The notes beneath the pieces were generated by a model. It was not told the DNA's origin, did no database searches, and saw nothing but the letters and a program-made list of their open reading frames with translations. This document shows, piece by piece, positions 43,183-51,238 of a stretch of DNA of 57,664 nucleotides. The stretch spans positions 1 to 57,664 of the forward strand of contig JBNJEA010000004.1 in assembly GCA_051745395.1 (NCBI GenBank), in the 5' to 3' direction. This DNA comes from JBNJEA01 sp051745395 (GTDB lineage Bacteria; Desulfobacterota; Desulfobacteria; Desulfobacterales; Desulfosalsimonadaceae). The first letter of the stretch is position 1, and every line of letters begins with the position of its first letter. The position numbers and the translations under genes are program-made.

Positions 43183-43325
43183 AGGCGCATCGGGCGGGGG
43201 CATTCCTGCCCCCACTCCCGCCCTTGCCGCCCGATTCGCCAAAGCCTTTCTATATAAATATCCCTTGAACCATGCAAAACATACCGGCTTTGATCGGGCG
43301 GGGGTTTCCCCCACCCGATGCGCCT
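43183..43325. repeat. Intergenic element bounded by 18-bp inverted repeats
   Basis: AGGCGCATCGGGCGGGGG (43183-43200) is the inverse, with one mismatch, of CCCCCACCCGATGCGCCT (43308-43325). The right arm can also pair locally with ATCGGGCGGGGG at 43293-43304 around a TTT loop, so two exclusive folds are possible. It starts 67 bases after the glycyl-radical enzyme stop and may form its 3-prime end, but the A-run after it is not a plus-strand terminator signal. Confidence 0.75.
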
Positions 43326-43565
43326 AAAAAAACTTACGGGCCTCCAGATAAAATCGCTCAAAGCAGCCCCCCATCGCCTGCTCAGACCTCGACTCTATCG
43401 AAACTGGAATCCGGATCCATATGAAATGCTTTTCGATTGCGATTTCGATAAATCCGGAATAAGGTTGCCTAATTATCCGAAATATTCCAATTATGATTTT
43501 ACTTACTGAATTTGATCATCAATCAAGCCGGCAGAGATCTAACAAAAAAACGCGTCGTTCCAGCT

Positions 43566-43641
43566 GTCATGCCTGCGGAGGCAGGCATCCAGGGCTTTTC
43601 TCACCACCTGGAAACTGGATGCCTGCCTCCGCAGGCATGAC
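43566..43641. repeat. Paired inverted REP-like units
   Basis: GTCATGCCTGCGGAGGCAGG begins at 43566. The unit through 43593 is exactly inverted at 43614-43641, giving 28-bp arms around a 20-base centre. Each arm is itself a hairpin (ATGCCTGC/GCAGGCAT). About 95 bases upstream (from 43471) is a stretch related to 20400-20430 (ATTATCCGAAATATTCCA against GTTATCCGGAATATTCCA), so this gap and the one after aceK share a composite repeat. Confidence 0.85.
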
Positions 43642-43760
43642 GGGCGAGGAAACGTGCTTTTTTGGGCATGCAGCGGTTTGCGGAACCGAATTTTTTGGTT
43701 AACCAAATCCGGGAAAATTGTATTACCTGAAAGGAATGCCTGATGAACCGGAACGTTTCC

Positions 43761-43956
43761 CTGACGGGGGCGGGGGAAAGGGGTTTTCGAGCGAAATTAA
43801 GGCATTTTGCCGAAAGGTCAGGCCATTCGCGGCGCGTTAAGAATTTCTTAGTGTTTGAGGGCGGCAGCCCGAGTTTGAGAAATTTAGCGCCGCGAATGGC
43901 CTGACCCGGCAAAAGACTTTTGAGCGAGAAAATTCTTTTTCCCCGCCCCCGCTCAG
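43761..43956. repeat. 196-nt long-palindrome element, copy 2
   Basis: It has the same length and layout as 29855-30050. Outer arms are CTGACGGGGGCGGGG at the left and CCCCGCCCCCGCTCAG at the right. The middle stem is TTTTGCCG (43805-43812) with CGGCAAAA (43907-43914), an AAA bulge, then a perfect 20-bp stem 43816-43835 with 43887-43906. The core (43833-43889) is nearly identical to copy 1, with AATTTCT and AGAAATT flanks and a GGGC/GCCC tip. The stem sequence differs from copy 1 but pairing is kept on both sides. Confidence 0.9.
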
Positions 43957-44014
43957 CCAAGGCCCTTTTTCAAATGATTTGATCAAAAAATGGAAAGTCA
44001 TTAAAAAAGTAAAA

Positions 44015-44070
44015 GGCACGAAGGTTCAAGCATGGCAAACAAAGAAGTATCTGCCAAACAACCTCGTGCC
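44015..44070. repeat. Imperfect inverted repeat before the IscS-like stop (possible terminator)
   Basis: GGCACGAAGGTT (44015-44026) pairs with AACCTCGTGCC (44060-44070), with one bulged base and a 33-base loop. It lies 14 bases beyond the stop of the minus-strand IscS-like gene. On minus the right side is followed by TTTTA (complement of 44010-44014), so it could terminate that operon. It could also be the end of a decayed mobile element. Confidence 0.45.
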
Positions 44071-44083
44071 CTTATAATGATCA

Positions 44084-45265
44084 TCACGTGGCTTGTTTTT
44101 CGCCCTTCTTGTAAAGTGGCGACATGTTGCGCAGGGTGGTGACAATGTTTTGCAGCGCCACCAGGAACCCGTCGATATCCGCCTTGGTGTTTTCCAGCCC
44201 AAGTGAGATCACCAGGGTGCCCTGGGCGTCGGAATGGCTTAACCCGAGCGAGACCAGCACGTGCGACGCCCGCAGCGAGCCGGTGGCACAGGCCGACTTG
44301 GTGGACACGGCGAAATTTTCTTCGCTCAACATCAGCATCACGCTTTCGCCCTCGATATACTTCAGCGAAATATTGAGCAGATAGGGCAGGCTGTGATCCA
44401 GGTTGGTGTTTACAATATACTCGTCGATGTATTCCGGCAACTGGCGCACCAGGTAATCCTTTAAATCGGCCAGGTGCGCATACCGGCTGTCGAGGTCCCT
44501 GACCGCCAGCTCGGCGGCCTTGCCCATGCCGGCAATACCGATGATGTTTTCCGTGCCGGCGCGCTTGCTGTTTTCCTGGGTGCCGCCGTCGAGAAGCGGG
44601 AAAATCTTGGTGCCGCGGCGCACATAGAGCCCGCCGGCGCCGTTGGGCCCGTAAAACGTGTTGGCCGCAAAGCTCAGTAAATCCACATGCAATGCCTGGA
44701 CATCCACGGGAACGATCCCCCCCGAGTCCACGGCATCGGTGTGAAACAGCACTTTTTTTCTGTGGGTGATCTCGCCGATTTCGGCGATGGGCTGGATCGT
44801 GCCGGTTTCGTTGTTGCTGTGCATGATCGTTACCAGAATCGTCTGATCGGTGATGGCGTCTTCCACGGCTTTGGGATCGATCCGGCCGTCTTTTCCCACG
44901 TCAAGTGAGGTCACCTTGAATCCCTGGGATTTCAAGCGCTTGATGCTGCGCAGCACGGCATTGTGCTCGATATTCGAGGTCACAATGTGGTTGCCCTTGT
45001 CGCGATTGGCAAGGGCAACCCCTTTAATGGCGTGATTGACCGATTCCGTGCCCCCGGAGTTAAACACGATTTCCTGTGGATTTTTCGCATTGACCAGTTC
45101 CGCCACGTGCTGCCGGGCGTTTTCAATCGGCTCCGCGGCCTGCTCGCCGGCGCGGTGCTGACTGGACGGATTGTGATAATCGGTTTGAATGGCTTCGATC
45201 ATCGCATCCTTGACCTCCGGCAGCATCGGGTTTGCCGAAATGTGATCCAGATTGATAATATCCAT
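44084..45265 (-). CDS. IscS/NifS-like protein lacking the PLP lysine
   Basis: This 393-residue protein has a class-V aminotransferase fold. The start at 45265 has a GGTGG site. It matches cysteine desulfurases along its length: HNPSSQHRAGEQA, NSGGTESVNHAIKG, SNIEHNAVL, HSNNETGTIQP, HTDAVDSGG, and the catalytic-cysteine loop STKSACATGS with Cys326. At the place of the PLP-binding lysine (E. coli Lys206, SxHK) the sequence reads SFAANTFYGPNG, with Thr203. The usual HTDAVQ is HTDAVD. Cysteine desulfurization by the standard mechanism is thus doubtful. It may instead hold the cysteine as a cluster ligand or accept sulfide-derived sulfur for IscU. It lies 19 bases after iscU. Confidence 0.9.
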   Translation of the reverse strand: MDIINLDHISANPMLPEVKDAMIEAIQTDYHNPSSQHRAGEQAAEPIENARQHVAELVNAKNPQEIVFNSGGTESVNHAIKGVALANRDKGNHIVTSNIEHNAVLRSIKRLKSQGFKVTSLDVGKDGRIDPKAVEDAITDQTILVTIMHSNNETGTIQPIAEIGEITHRKKVLFHTDAVDSGGIVPVDVQALHVDLLSFAANTFYGPNGAGGLYVRRGTKIFPLLDGGTQENSKRAGTENIIGIAGMGKAAELAVRDLDSRYAHLADLKDYLVRQLPEYIDEYIVNTNLDHSLPYLLNISLKYIEGESVMLMLSEENFAVSTKSACATGSLRASHVLVSLGLSHSDAQGTLVISLGLENTKADIDGFLVALQNIVTTLRNMSPLYKKGEKQAT

Positions 45266-45284
45266 GGCGGTCCACCTTTTTTGC

Positions 45285-45797
45285 TTAGTGTTCTTCATCC
45301 AGCTGATGCTGGCAGGCTTCGCAAAAGGTTGTGCCTTCATCGAGTTCCACGTCGCAATAGGGGCAATAGCACGCATCGCCGTGGGAGTGCTCGTGCGGCT
45401 CCTTCTGCGGATCCTGCTCCCGGACCACACCGGCTTTGCGGTCCTCATAGTTCTGGATGGCCTGGTGCAGGGCATCGGCCCCCAGGTTGGAACAGTGCAG
45501 CTTGTTCTTGGGCAATCCCTCCAGGGCGTTGGCCACATCCTTGTTGGTGATCTGCTTGGCCTCCTCGATGGTTTTGCCCTTTGCGATTTCGGTAAGCATG
45601 CTCGACACTGCAATGGCAGAGCCGCATCCGAAGGTCTGGAACTTGATGTCATCGATTCGATCGTCTTGAATTTTTAGATAGATGGTCATCATGTCCCCGC
45701 AAAGGGGGTTGCCGACCTCGCCCACGCCGTCGGGATTGTCCATCTCACCGACGTTTCTTGGATTCTTGAAATGATCCATCACGACTTTATTATACAT
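45285..45797 (-). CDS. iscU: IscU/NifU-N-type Fe-S scaffold with C-terminal zinc-ribbon-like tail
   Basis: This 170-residue scaffold assembles Fe-S clusters. The start at 45797 has a GGGAGGA site; farther starts are rejected. Cluster ligands are Cys33, Asp35, Cys58 and Cys102 (NPLCGD, FGCGSA, KLHCSN). Residues 1-125 match IscU. A His-rich linker (HEHSHGD) then leads to CYCPYC (Cys143, 145, 148) and CEAC (Cys159, 162), a zinc-ribbon-like pattern not found in standard IscU. The partner IscS-like gene follows. The order iscU-iscS is the reverse of E. coli, and no iscR, iscA, hscBA or fdx is nearby. Confidence 0.92.
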   Translation of the reverse strand: MYNKVVMDHFKNPRNVGEMDNPDGVGEVGNPLCGDMMTIYLKIQDDRIDDIKFQTFGCGSAIAVSSMLTEIAKGKTIEEAKQITNKDVANALEGLPKNKLHCSNLGADALHQAIQNYEDRKAGVVREQDPQKEPHEHSHGDACYCPYCDVELDEGTTFCEACQHQLDEEH

Positions 45798-45917
45798 ATG
45801 GTCTTCCTCCCGTTGTTTCGGTTGATCATGGTAGAAGAATAAACACGATGCCCGCTTTGTAAAGCAGACCCGGCCGGTTGGATTTGGATTTTTCCCCAGA
45901 ATCGTTTCCAAGAAACA

Positions 45918-46343
45918 TCACGGCGTGCCGTCGAACGGATCGAATCCCAGTTCGATGAGATGGGCCAGTGGCAAAAATTTCGGTTCCGGCAGCCGATCCC
46001 AAAAAAACCAGTCCCATCGTTCGCATTTATGGGGCTCCATTACAACCGGGCTGCCCCGGCAACTGCGGGCAATCACAAACAGTGTGACATAGTGCTTGCC
46101 CTCTGCTTCAAAAATATCGTTTGTAAACGGGCCGCGCGATAGATCACCGATATGCATGCCGGTTTCCTCGAAAACCTCGCGCCTGGCACAGGTTTCGATG
46201 GTCTCGTTGCATTCCAGGTGCCCGCCGGGCAACTGCCAGGTGCCGGATCCGTGGGCATTTTTCCGCTTGCCCAGTAAAATCCGGCCCGATTGGATCACCA
46301 CCACGGCCACGCCGACCAGTGGTCGTTGGTCTTTTGGTTTCAA
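45918..46343 (-). CDS. Nudix hydrolase (MutT-like)
   Basis: This small enzyme is likely to hydrolyse nucleoside diphosphate derivatives. The Nudix box is intact: GGHLECNETIETCARREVFEETG. The TTG start at 46343 (KPKDQRPLVGVAVVVI) has a GGGAGAG site five bases upstream and gives 141 residues. A GTG at 46397 without a ribosome site would add 18 residues. CERWDWFFWDRLPEP matches a subfamily close to ADP-ribose and dCTP pyrophosphohydrolases. It is followed by iscU 120 bases later but probably has its own control. Confidence 0.9.
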   Translation of the reverse strand: MKPKDQRPLVGVAVVVIQSGRILLGKRKNAHGSGTWQLPGGHLECNETIETCARREVFEETGMHIGDLSRGPFTNDIFEAEGKHYVTLFVIARSCRGSPVVMEPHKCERWDWFFWDRLPEPKFLPLAHLIELGFDPFDGTP

Positions 46344-46521
46344 CGGCTCTCCCTTTCGGTTGCCTGCCGGCAGCGGGAACCTGGATTGGCCTGTCACCCC
46401 GGCCGCTGTTTTTTTCGCCAGACATTATTTTTTGTTGGAATTTCAAACAAAAGCCCTTATCATTGTAACTATTACAATCTCTTTCATTAAACCCTTATCG
46501 AAAAACGCATGAGGGGACAAG

Positions 46522-47265
46522 GTGTCCGAACCAGACCGGATCGCATTGTCACCGGAAGAGGCAATCGCCGCCATTTGCTTTGATTTCAACCTGTACCCGC
46601 CCCAGACCCGCCTTTTCCTTGATCTGTGCCCGATGATTTTAGGCGAAAACGTCACCGTGATGCAAGATCACCGGCAGGACAAGCTATGGATTTCTGTTGC
46701 CGGCCGCCGGCAAAAATATCGAATGGCACCGGTAACCGGCCGGGAGCTTGCCACACTGCTCTGCCGGCGCCTTGAGCAGACCCGACCGGCCGGCACTTTT
46801 TTATCCGATATCTGTTCCCGGGTATTTCAAGCCCCGGCCTATCCGCAAAATAGCGATAGCGAAGCCTCTGACACAGGCGTCTGGATCGAAACCGGCATGG
46901 ACCGGTTCAATTGCCGACAATGCGGCCAATGCTGCCGGCAGCTCGATTATCACGACCAGGTGACGGAAAGCGATTACCGCATGTGGCAGCGGCTCGCTCG
47001 GCGCGATATACTGGATTGGGTCGGGGTGACCCGGCGAAACGGCAAAGTTTATTCCTATTCCATTTGGATGGAACCGGGCACCCGCCGGTATGCGCCGGTC
47101 TGCCCGTGGCTGAAAAAGGCCGCCGACGGCAGCCACTGGATCTGTCAAATCCACGACGTAAAGCCCGAAATCTGCCGCCAGTACCCATACACCCGCAAAC
47201 ACGGCCTGATGACCGGGTGCAGCGGGTTTGATCCGATTCAGCAAAGCGTGTTGCTTTCTGGATAG
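46522..47265 (+). CDS. YkgJ-family cysteine-cluster protein
   Basis: This 247-residue protein has an N-terminal part with no clear family and a C-terminal YkgJ-type domain annotated as zinc- or iron-chelating. The cysteine cluster is FNCRQCGQCCRQL (about residue 130), then VCPWL, ICQIHDVKPEICRQYP and TGC. The GTG start follows a GAGGGGACAAG site. YkgJ-like proteins are often near Fe-S or flagellar genes, but their role is not settled. The divergent neighbour is the Nudix gene. Confidence 0.85.
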   Translation: MSEPDRIALSPEEAIAAICFDFNLYPPQTRLFLDLCPMILGENVTVMQDHRQDKLWISVAGRRQKYRMAPVTGRELATLLCRRLEQTRPAGTFLSDICSRVFQAPAYPQNSDSEASDTGVWIETGMDRFNCRQCGQCCRQLDYHDQVTESDYRMWQRLARRDILDWVGVTRRNGKVYSYSIWMEPGTRRYAPVCPWLKKAADGSHWICQIHDVKPEICRQYPYTRKHGLMTGCSGFDPIQQSVLLSG

Positions 47266-47472
47266 GATTGGTCACAAAATCACTTCAACATCTGGCTTGC
47301 TCTTTTATTGAACAAAACGGTTTGGTTGCAGAAAACCGACAGGCACAGGGAGTTGTCCAGCGTACTGTCATCGGCGCACTTCTTGGGGCACCCGTTTCTG
47401 CTCGACGCCTTGACCGGAGCGGATTGCGCCCTATATTGGGAACAGGAATATTTTATTTTTCAGGAGGCCCGC

Positions 47473-48000
47473 ATGAAAAAAGTTTTCATGATATGTGCCA
47501 TGTCCCTTTTTCTGGTGGCGGGAACCGGTGCTCTGATGCCGTTTTCCGCCTCTGCCGATGAAACCCATATCAATGTCCAGGTTGCCCCGCCGGAAGGCAT
47601 GGCCGACGAGGTCCTGAAGCTGAAAAAATTTGACCGTAAAATCGAAGAAGAAGACCGCCAGCGGATGGAAGAGCAGTTAAAGGAACTATCCCGGGATGCG
47701 CTTCGGGTCGGAAACGTTTATGCCGAACAGGGAGAATACGAAGCGGCGGTGCAGTACCTGAATAAAGCCATTTATCTGGACCCGGGAAATACCAAAGCCC
47801 ACCAACGCCTGCTGGAAACCACCCGCATGCGCGACAAGAAAGAAAAAGACTACGGCGATCATTATCACAAGGCCATGCACTATTACCGCCAGGGAATGAC
47901 GGAAAAAGCCATTGACGAACTCGTCACCGCTATCCAGGAAAACCCGGACAACGAAGCCGCCCGCATCAAGCTCAATGAAATAGAAGCCGACAGGCGCTGA
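47473..48000 (+). CDS. Exported TPR-repeat protein
   Basis: This 175-residue protein starts at 47473 after a CAGGAGG site. A signal peptide (core ICAMSLFLVAGTGALM) with cleavage likely after SASA (about residue 28) sends it to the periplasm. Two tetratricopeptide repeats follow (AEQGEYEAAVQYLNKAIYLDPGN and YRQGMTEKAIDELVTAIQENPDN), separated by a charged helix. There are no catalytic motifs; it is presumably an adaptor for a periplasmic or envelope complex. An octamer array begins immediately after its TGA stop. Confidence 0.85.
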   Translation: MKKVFMICAMSLFLVAGTGALMPFSASADETHINVQVAPPEGMADEVLKLKKFDRKIEEEDRQRMEEQLKELSRDALRVGNVYAEQGEYEAAVQYLNKAIYLDPGNTKAHQRLLETTRMRDKKEKDYGDHYHKAMHYYRQGMTEKAIDELVTAIQENPDNEAARIKLNEIEADRR

Positions 48001-48134
48001 AGGGAAAGGGACTGAGGGACTGAGGGACTGAGGGACTGAGGGAAAGGCTTTTGGGCTCAATGCCTTAGTGCCTTAGTCCCTTATTGCCTCAGTGCCTTAC
48101 TTAGTGCCTCAGTGCCTCAGTCCCTTAGTCCCTT
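48001..48134. repeat. Inverted pair of octamer arrays between convergent stops
   Basis: The left part (48008-48042) is GGGACTGA repeated about four times. The right part (48062-48134) has units such as GCCTTAGT, CAGTGCCT and TAGTCCCT, mostly the inverse. The two arms can pair, so transcripts from either gene would end in a long stem. Both flanking genes read into the array in the same sense (AAGGGACTGAGG after each stop). Confidence 0.85.
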
Positions 48135-48140
48135 TCCAAC

Positions 48141-50159
48141 TCAATTCAACAAATACCGCGCCTCACTGGCCAGAAGCTTTGAAGACGTACGCTTGTAGGC
48201 GGGCATCGCCGGCAGCATGTGCAGCAGCCGCAAATACCGGGCCGACCGGCGGTCGGCCACCCGGTCGAGCATCAGGGCCATGGGGAACTGCCCGACGGTC
48301 TTGACGAAATCATAGAGCAGGTGGTAGCGCGACAGGCCCTGGTACAGATTGAGGTAGGTGCCGGCAATGGCGGCGATGGAGCGCGACAGGTGCAGGTATT
48401 CGCTTTTGACCACCAGGCCGAGGTGCTGGGTGTTGGACATCAGGTGAAACACCACCTGGAGCCGGCGGTGTAGACCGGCGATTCCTTCCTTGTGCAGCCG
48501 GAACACCGCGTTTTTGCCCAGCGGCGTGACATTTTTGTTTTCCAGGGTCTGCGACAGGATGGACTTGATTTCGTTTTTGCGGCGCTTGTTCTGCTCCGGG
48601 TTGGAACTGATATTGATCAGCGCCTCGGTCAGCAAATCCACGTCGGCCGACAGCGCGCCGATGGCATAGTCCCACAGGTATTTCCACTTGCCCTGCAGAT
48701 CGACGCAATTTCCCCAGTCGACAAAATACATGTCGCCCGTCATGTTGAAAATCACGTTGCCCGGGTGCAGATCGCCGTGAAATTCCTGGTATACAAAGGC
48801 GTGGAGCATGATGGTGTAGAGAAACCGCGATGCGCTCTGGCGGGCGAACCGGGCCCGCTTCTTGTTGGGCACGTGATGTAACACCTGGGAAATGTTGACG
48901 CCGTCCTCGATGTATTCCATTTCGATAATGCGCGAAGAAGCGGAATAAATCTCGGGGACCTTCCAGATATCGGATTTTCGGCTGCGCTCGGCAAAGCGCT
49001 TCTGGTTTTCGGCCTCTGCTTCAAAATCAAGCTCCTGCTGAAAGCCCTTGACAAACTCCTCGGCCTGCTGCTGCATGGCCTCCAGGAAAGGGGCGAGCTT
49101 GGAATGCGGCGCCCAGTAATGGCTGCTGATAATGGCCACGCCGAGCACGGTGCGGCCCATGAGAAATTCCCGGTCCAGGCCCTTGCGCCCGATTTTGATA
49201 ATCACCGGCACCAAAACCTCTTCGCCGTTTTTTACCACCGGCTTTTTGGCCACGTAAACCGAACCGATGGAGCCGGATTTCAGCGGCGTGTTGATGTCAA
49301 AATCAAAATAGCACTCATAGGGCTTTTTGCCGAAACACTCCTCAAACGCCCCATTGACCTCTTCGGCGGTCATGGCCGGCACATCCTCCTGGAACACCAG
49401 TAGCTCTTTGGAGATTTCCTCGGGCAGAAAATCGGCATTCGCGGCGGCAACCTGGGCCAGCTTAATAAAAAACGGGCCGAACTCCCGCACCATATTGGCC
49501 ACGATCTCGGCCTGGGTTTTAAAATCCTGGGGGTCGGTCTGGAAAAACGGCTTGATGTAGCGAAGCGCCTTGATCTGGCGGCGGATGATCACCAGGTCCC
49601 CCCGGACGATCCGCACGCGCGAAAACAGGTCACTGACCACGGACTGGTTCACCCGCCGGGTCTGCTTGAGCAGATTGATGATCTCGACGATCAAGGGCTC
49701 GTAACAGCGCAGAACGGTCCGGGTGATTTCGAGGTTTAATTCCACAAGACCCTTTAATTCCGGCTCGCTGAACAATTCGTCGAAAAACATCCAGAACTCG
49801 TTGACCACCACCTCGGGCACCTGCACCGGGCTTCGCAAAATGACCTGTTCGACCACGTACCGGATGAGTTTTTCCGTTGACTGTTCGTTGGGGATAATGC
49901 GGGCCTTGCGCAGGTATTTCGTCACCGTTTTGCCGTGCCGGGTAATGGGATGCAGATAAAAGCTTTCAAAGATCTTGTCCAAAATCCCGGAAAGCTCTTC
50001 TTCGGTGACATACTCGGTGCTGGCCAGCATGCGGGCCAGGGGGAGAAACGCCCGGCTGACGTTGAACGTGTGATAGGTATACGCGCCCGTTTCCTTGATC
50101 AAAAAAAAGGTCTGGTCTTGCAGGATCTGGATATGGGAACGGTTGTCTTTAGACCCCAT
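48141..50159 (-). CDS. AarF/UbiB (ABC1/ADCK) family protein with long N-terminal extension, copy 2
   Basis: This 672-residue protein is unusually long for the family because about 220 helical residues of unknown function precede the kinase-like core. Core motifs are divergent: FFIKLAQ for KxGQ, SGSIGSVYVA for the Ala-rich loop (here Ser/Gly-like), VIIKIG with the ATP Lys, FHGDLHPGNVIF (catalytic loop) and YFVDWGNC, where DFG has become DWG. The C-terminus has extra helices. A GAAGG site precedes the start. It differs enough from copies 1 and 3 to suggest a separate role. Confidence 0.87.
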   Translation of the reverse strand: MGSKDNRSHIQILQDQTFFLIKETGAYTYHTFNVSRAFLPLARMLASTEYVTEEELSGILDKIFESFYLHPITRHGKTVTKYLRKARIIPNEQSTEKLIRYVVEQVILRSPVQVPEVVVNEFWMFFDELFSEPELKGLVELNLEITRTVLRCYEPLIVEIINLLKQTRRVNQSVVSDLFSRVRIVRGDLVIIRRQIKALRYIKPFFQTDPQDFKTQAEIVANMVREFGPFFIKLAQVAAANADFLPEEISKELLVFQEDVPAMTAEEVNGAFEECFGKKPYECYFDFDINTPLKSGSIGSVYVAKKPVVKNGEEVLVPVIIKIGRKGLDREFLMGRTVLGVAIISSHYWAPHSKLAPFLEAMQQQAEEFVKGFQQELDFEAEAENQKRFAERSRKSDIWKVPEIYSASSRIIEMEYIEDGVNISQVLHHVPNKKRARFARQSASRFLYTIMLHAFVYQEFHGDLHPGNVIFNMTGDMYFVDWGNCVDLQGKWKYLWDYAIGALSADVDLLTEALINISSNPEQNKRRKNEIKSILSQTLENKNVTPLGKNAVFRLHKEGIAGLHRRLQVVFHLMSNTQHLGLVVKSEYLHLSRSIAAIAGTYLNLYQGLSRYHLLYDFVKTVGQFPMALMLDRVADRRSARYLRLLHMLPAMPAYKRTSSKLLASEARYLLN

Positions 50160-50328
50160 TGACCTTCAATCTACGCGCGATTATCGATTCCGTAAGGGAT
50201 GGCAACTACGCCGACTGCAGGGCTTGCCACATAAAGCTGGAGGATCATGGGTGCATGGTAAAACACCGTTACGGCTATCAAACCTGCACGGAAATGTCAA
50301 TTCAATGGAAAGGAAAGGATTGTGTTAT

Positions 50329-50366
50329 AAACAGGCGACGGCCCACGCAAGGGCCGCCGCCTGTTT
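50329..50366 (-). terminator. Terminator-like hairpin after satP
   Basis: AAACAGGCG (50329-50337) pairs with CGCCTGTTT (50358-50366), enclosing CGGCCC-ACGCAA-GGGCCG (50339-50356). On minus it follows the satP stop by 34 bases. The T-rich tail is short, so rho-independence is moderate. Confidence 0.65.
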
Positions 50367-50399
50367 AAAATGCGATCAATTTTTTATTTTGGCCGAAGG

Positions 50400-50966
50400 C
50401 TATTTTTTCGGCTCGCCGATGGGCAGAAGCACCTTGCCGTGGCTATCGTTGATCACCTCGGCCATGGCCAGGTAAATGGCGCTGGCACCGCACAGAATGC
50501 CTTCAAATCCGGCAATGATCCCGATAAGTTCCGAACCGGTCCAGTCCGCGATGGCCAGCAGGAAGAACAGGATAAAAAGAGTAAAGAATATGGTCTGAAG
50601 CGCCCGGTTTTTCGGCAGGGTGCCGACAAACATCAGCAGGGTGAAAAGCCCCCACATAAACAGGTACCACCCCATAAAACCCGCCGATGTTTCGACCCCC
50701 CAGCCCAGTTTCGGCAAAACAATGAGCCCGACCAGGGTCAGCCAGAAATGTCCGTACGAGAGAAAGGCCACGAATCCGAACGTATTGCCTTTTCGATATT
50801 CAAAGATACCGGCGATGATCTGGGCGATGCCCCCGTAAAAAATCCCCATTGAAAGAATCATTGCGCTTAACGGAAAAAACCCGGCATTGTGGATGTTGAG
50901 CAAAACCGTGGTCATGCCGAAGCCCATAAGACCCAGCGGGGCCGGATTTGCATACGTGTCCGCCAT
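50400..50966 (-). CDS. satP: Acetate uptake transporter, GPR1/FUN34/YaaH (SatP) family
   Basis: This 188-residue membrane protein has six predicted helices. The start at 50966 (MADTYANPAPLG) has an AAGGAGGATCT site. The family signature NPAPLGLMGFGMTTVLLN is at residues 7-24. The family moves acetate and succinate with protons. Its presence with isocitrate lyase, malate synthase and AceK elsewhere in the window fits acetate use. The gene stands alone between two AarF genes. Confidence 0.93.
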   Translation of the reverse strand: MADTYANPAPLGLMGFGMTTVLLNIHNAGFFPLSAMILSMGIFYGGIAQIIAGIFEYRKGNTFGFVAFLSYGHFWLTLVGLIVLPKLGWGVETSAGFMGWYLFMWGLFTLLMFVGTLPKNRALQTIFFTLFILFFLLAIADWTGSELIGIIAGFEGILCGASAIYLAMAEVINDSHGKVLLPIGEPKK

Positions 50967-51238
50967 AGATCCTCCTTGCATTGTAAAGAGTTAGATTTAT
51001 TGCTTTTATCCGGCGACTCGAAATGCATGCCGGATAGAGCCGGTGGGAAAGTTTCCGATTGGCGCGGTTTTCAACGCCGGTTGAGCAAACGAAACTCATA
51101 CTTTGTATTATCTCATTATACGGGAGGCGAAATCAACCAAAATCGGAGGAAACCACCAGATTTCCGATCCCGCCCGGACGGTGGATTGACAGGCGTTTTC
51201 CGGGGCTGCCGGAACCGGGGCCACGCCGTAGCATTCCA

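Noticed and set aside
44030..44130. Small plus-strand frame starting ATGGCAAACAAAG after an AAGG site
   Set aside because: It is short, runs into the opposite-strand IscS-like gene and has no recognisable product.
44084..45265. A sequencing error at the missing PLP lysine
   Set aside because: The frame is intact on both sides, several neighbouring residues (AANT for SGHK, and Asp for Gln in HTDAVQ) differ together, and a single error could not give this. It is a real divergence.
48008..48134. CRISPR-like appearance of the GGGACTGA arrays
   Set aside because: The units are 8 nt with no spacers between them, so this is a simple tandem repeat, not a CRISPR array.
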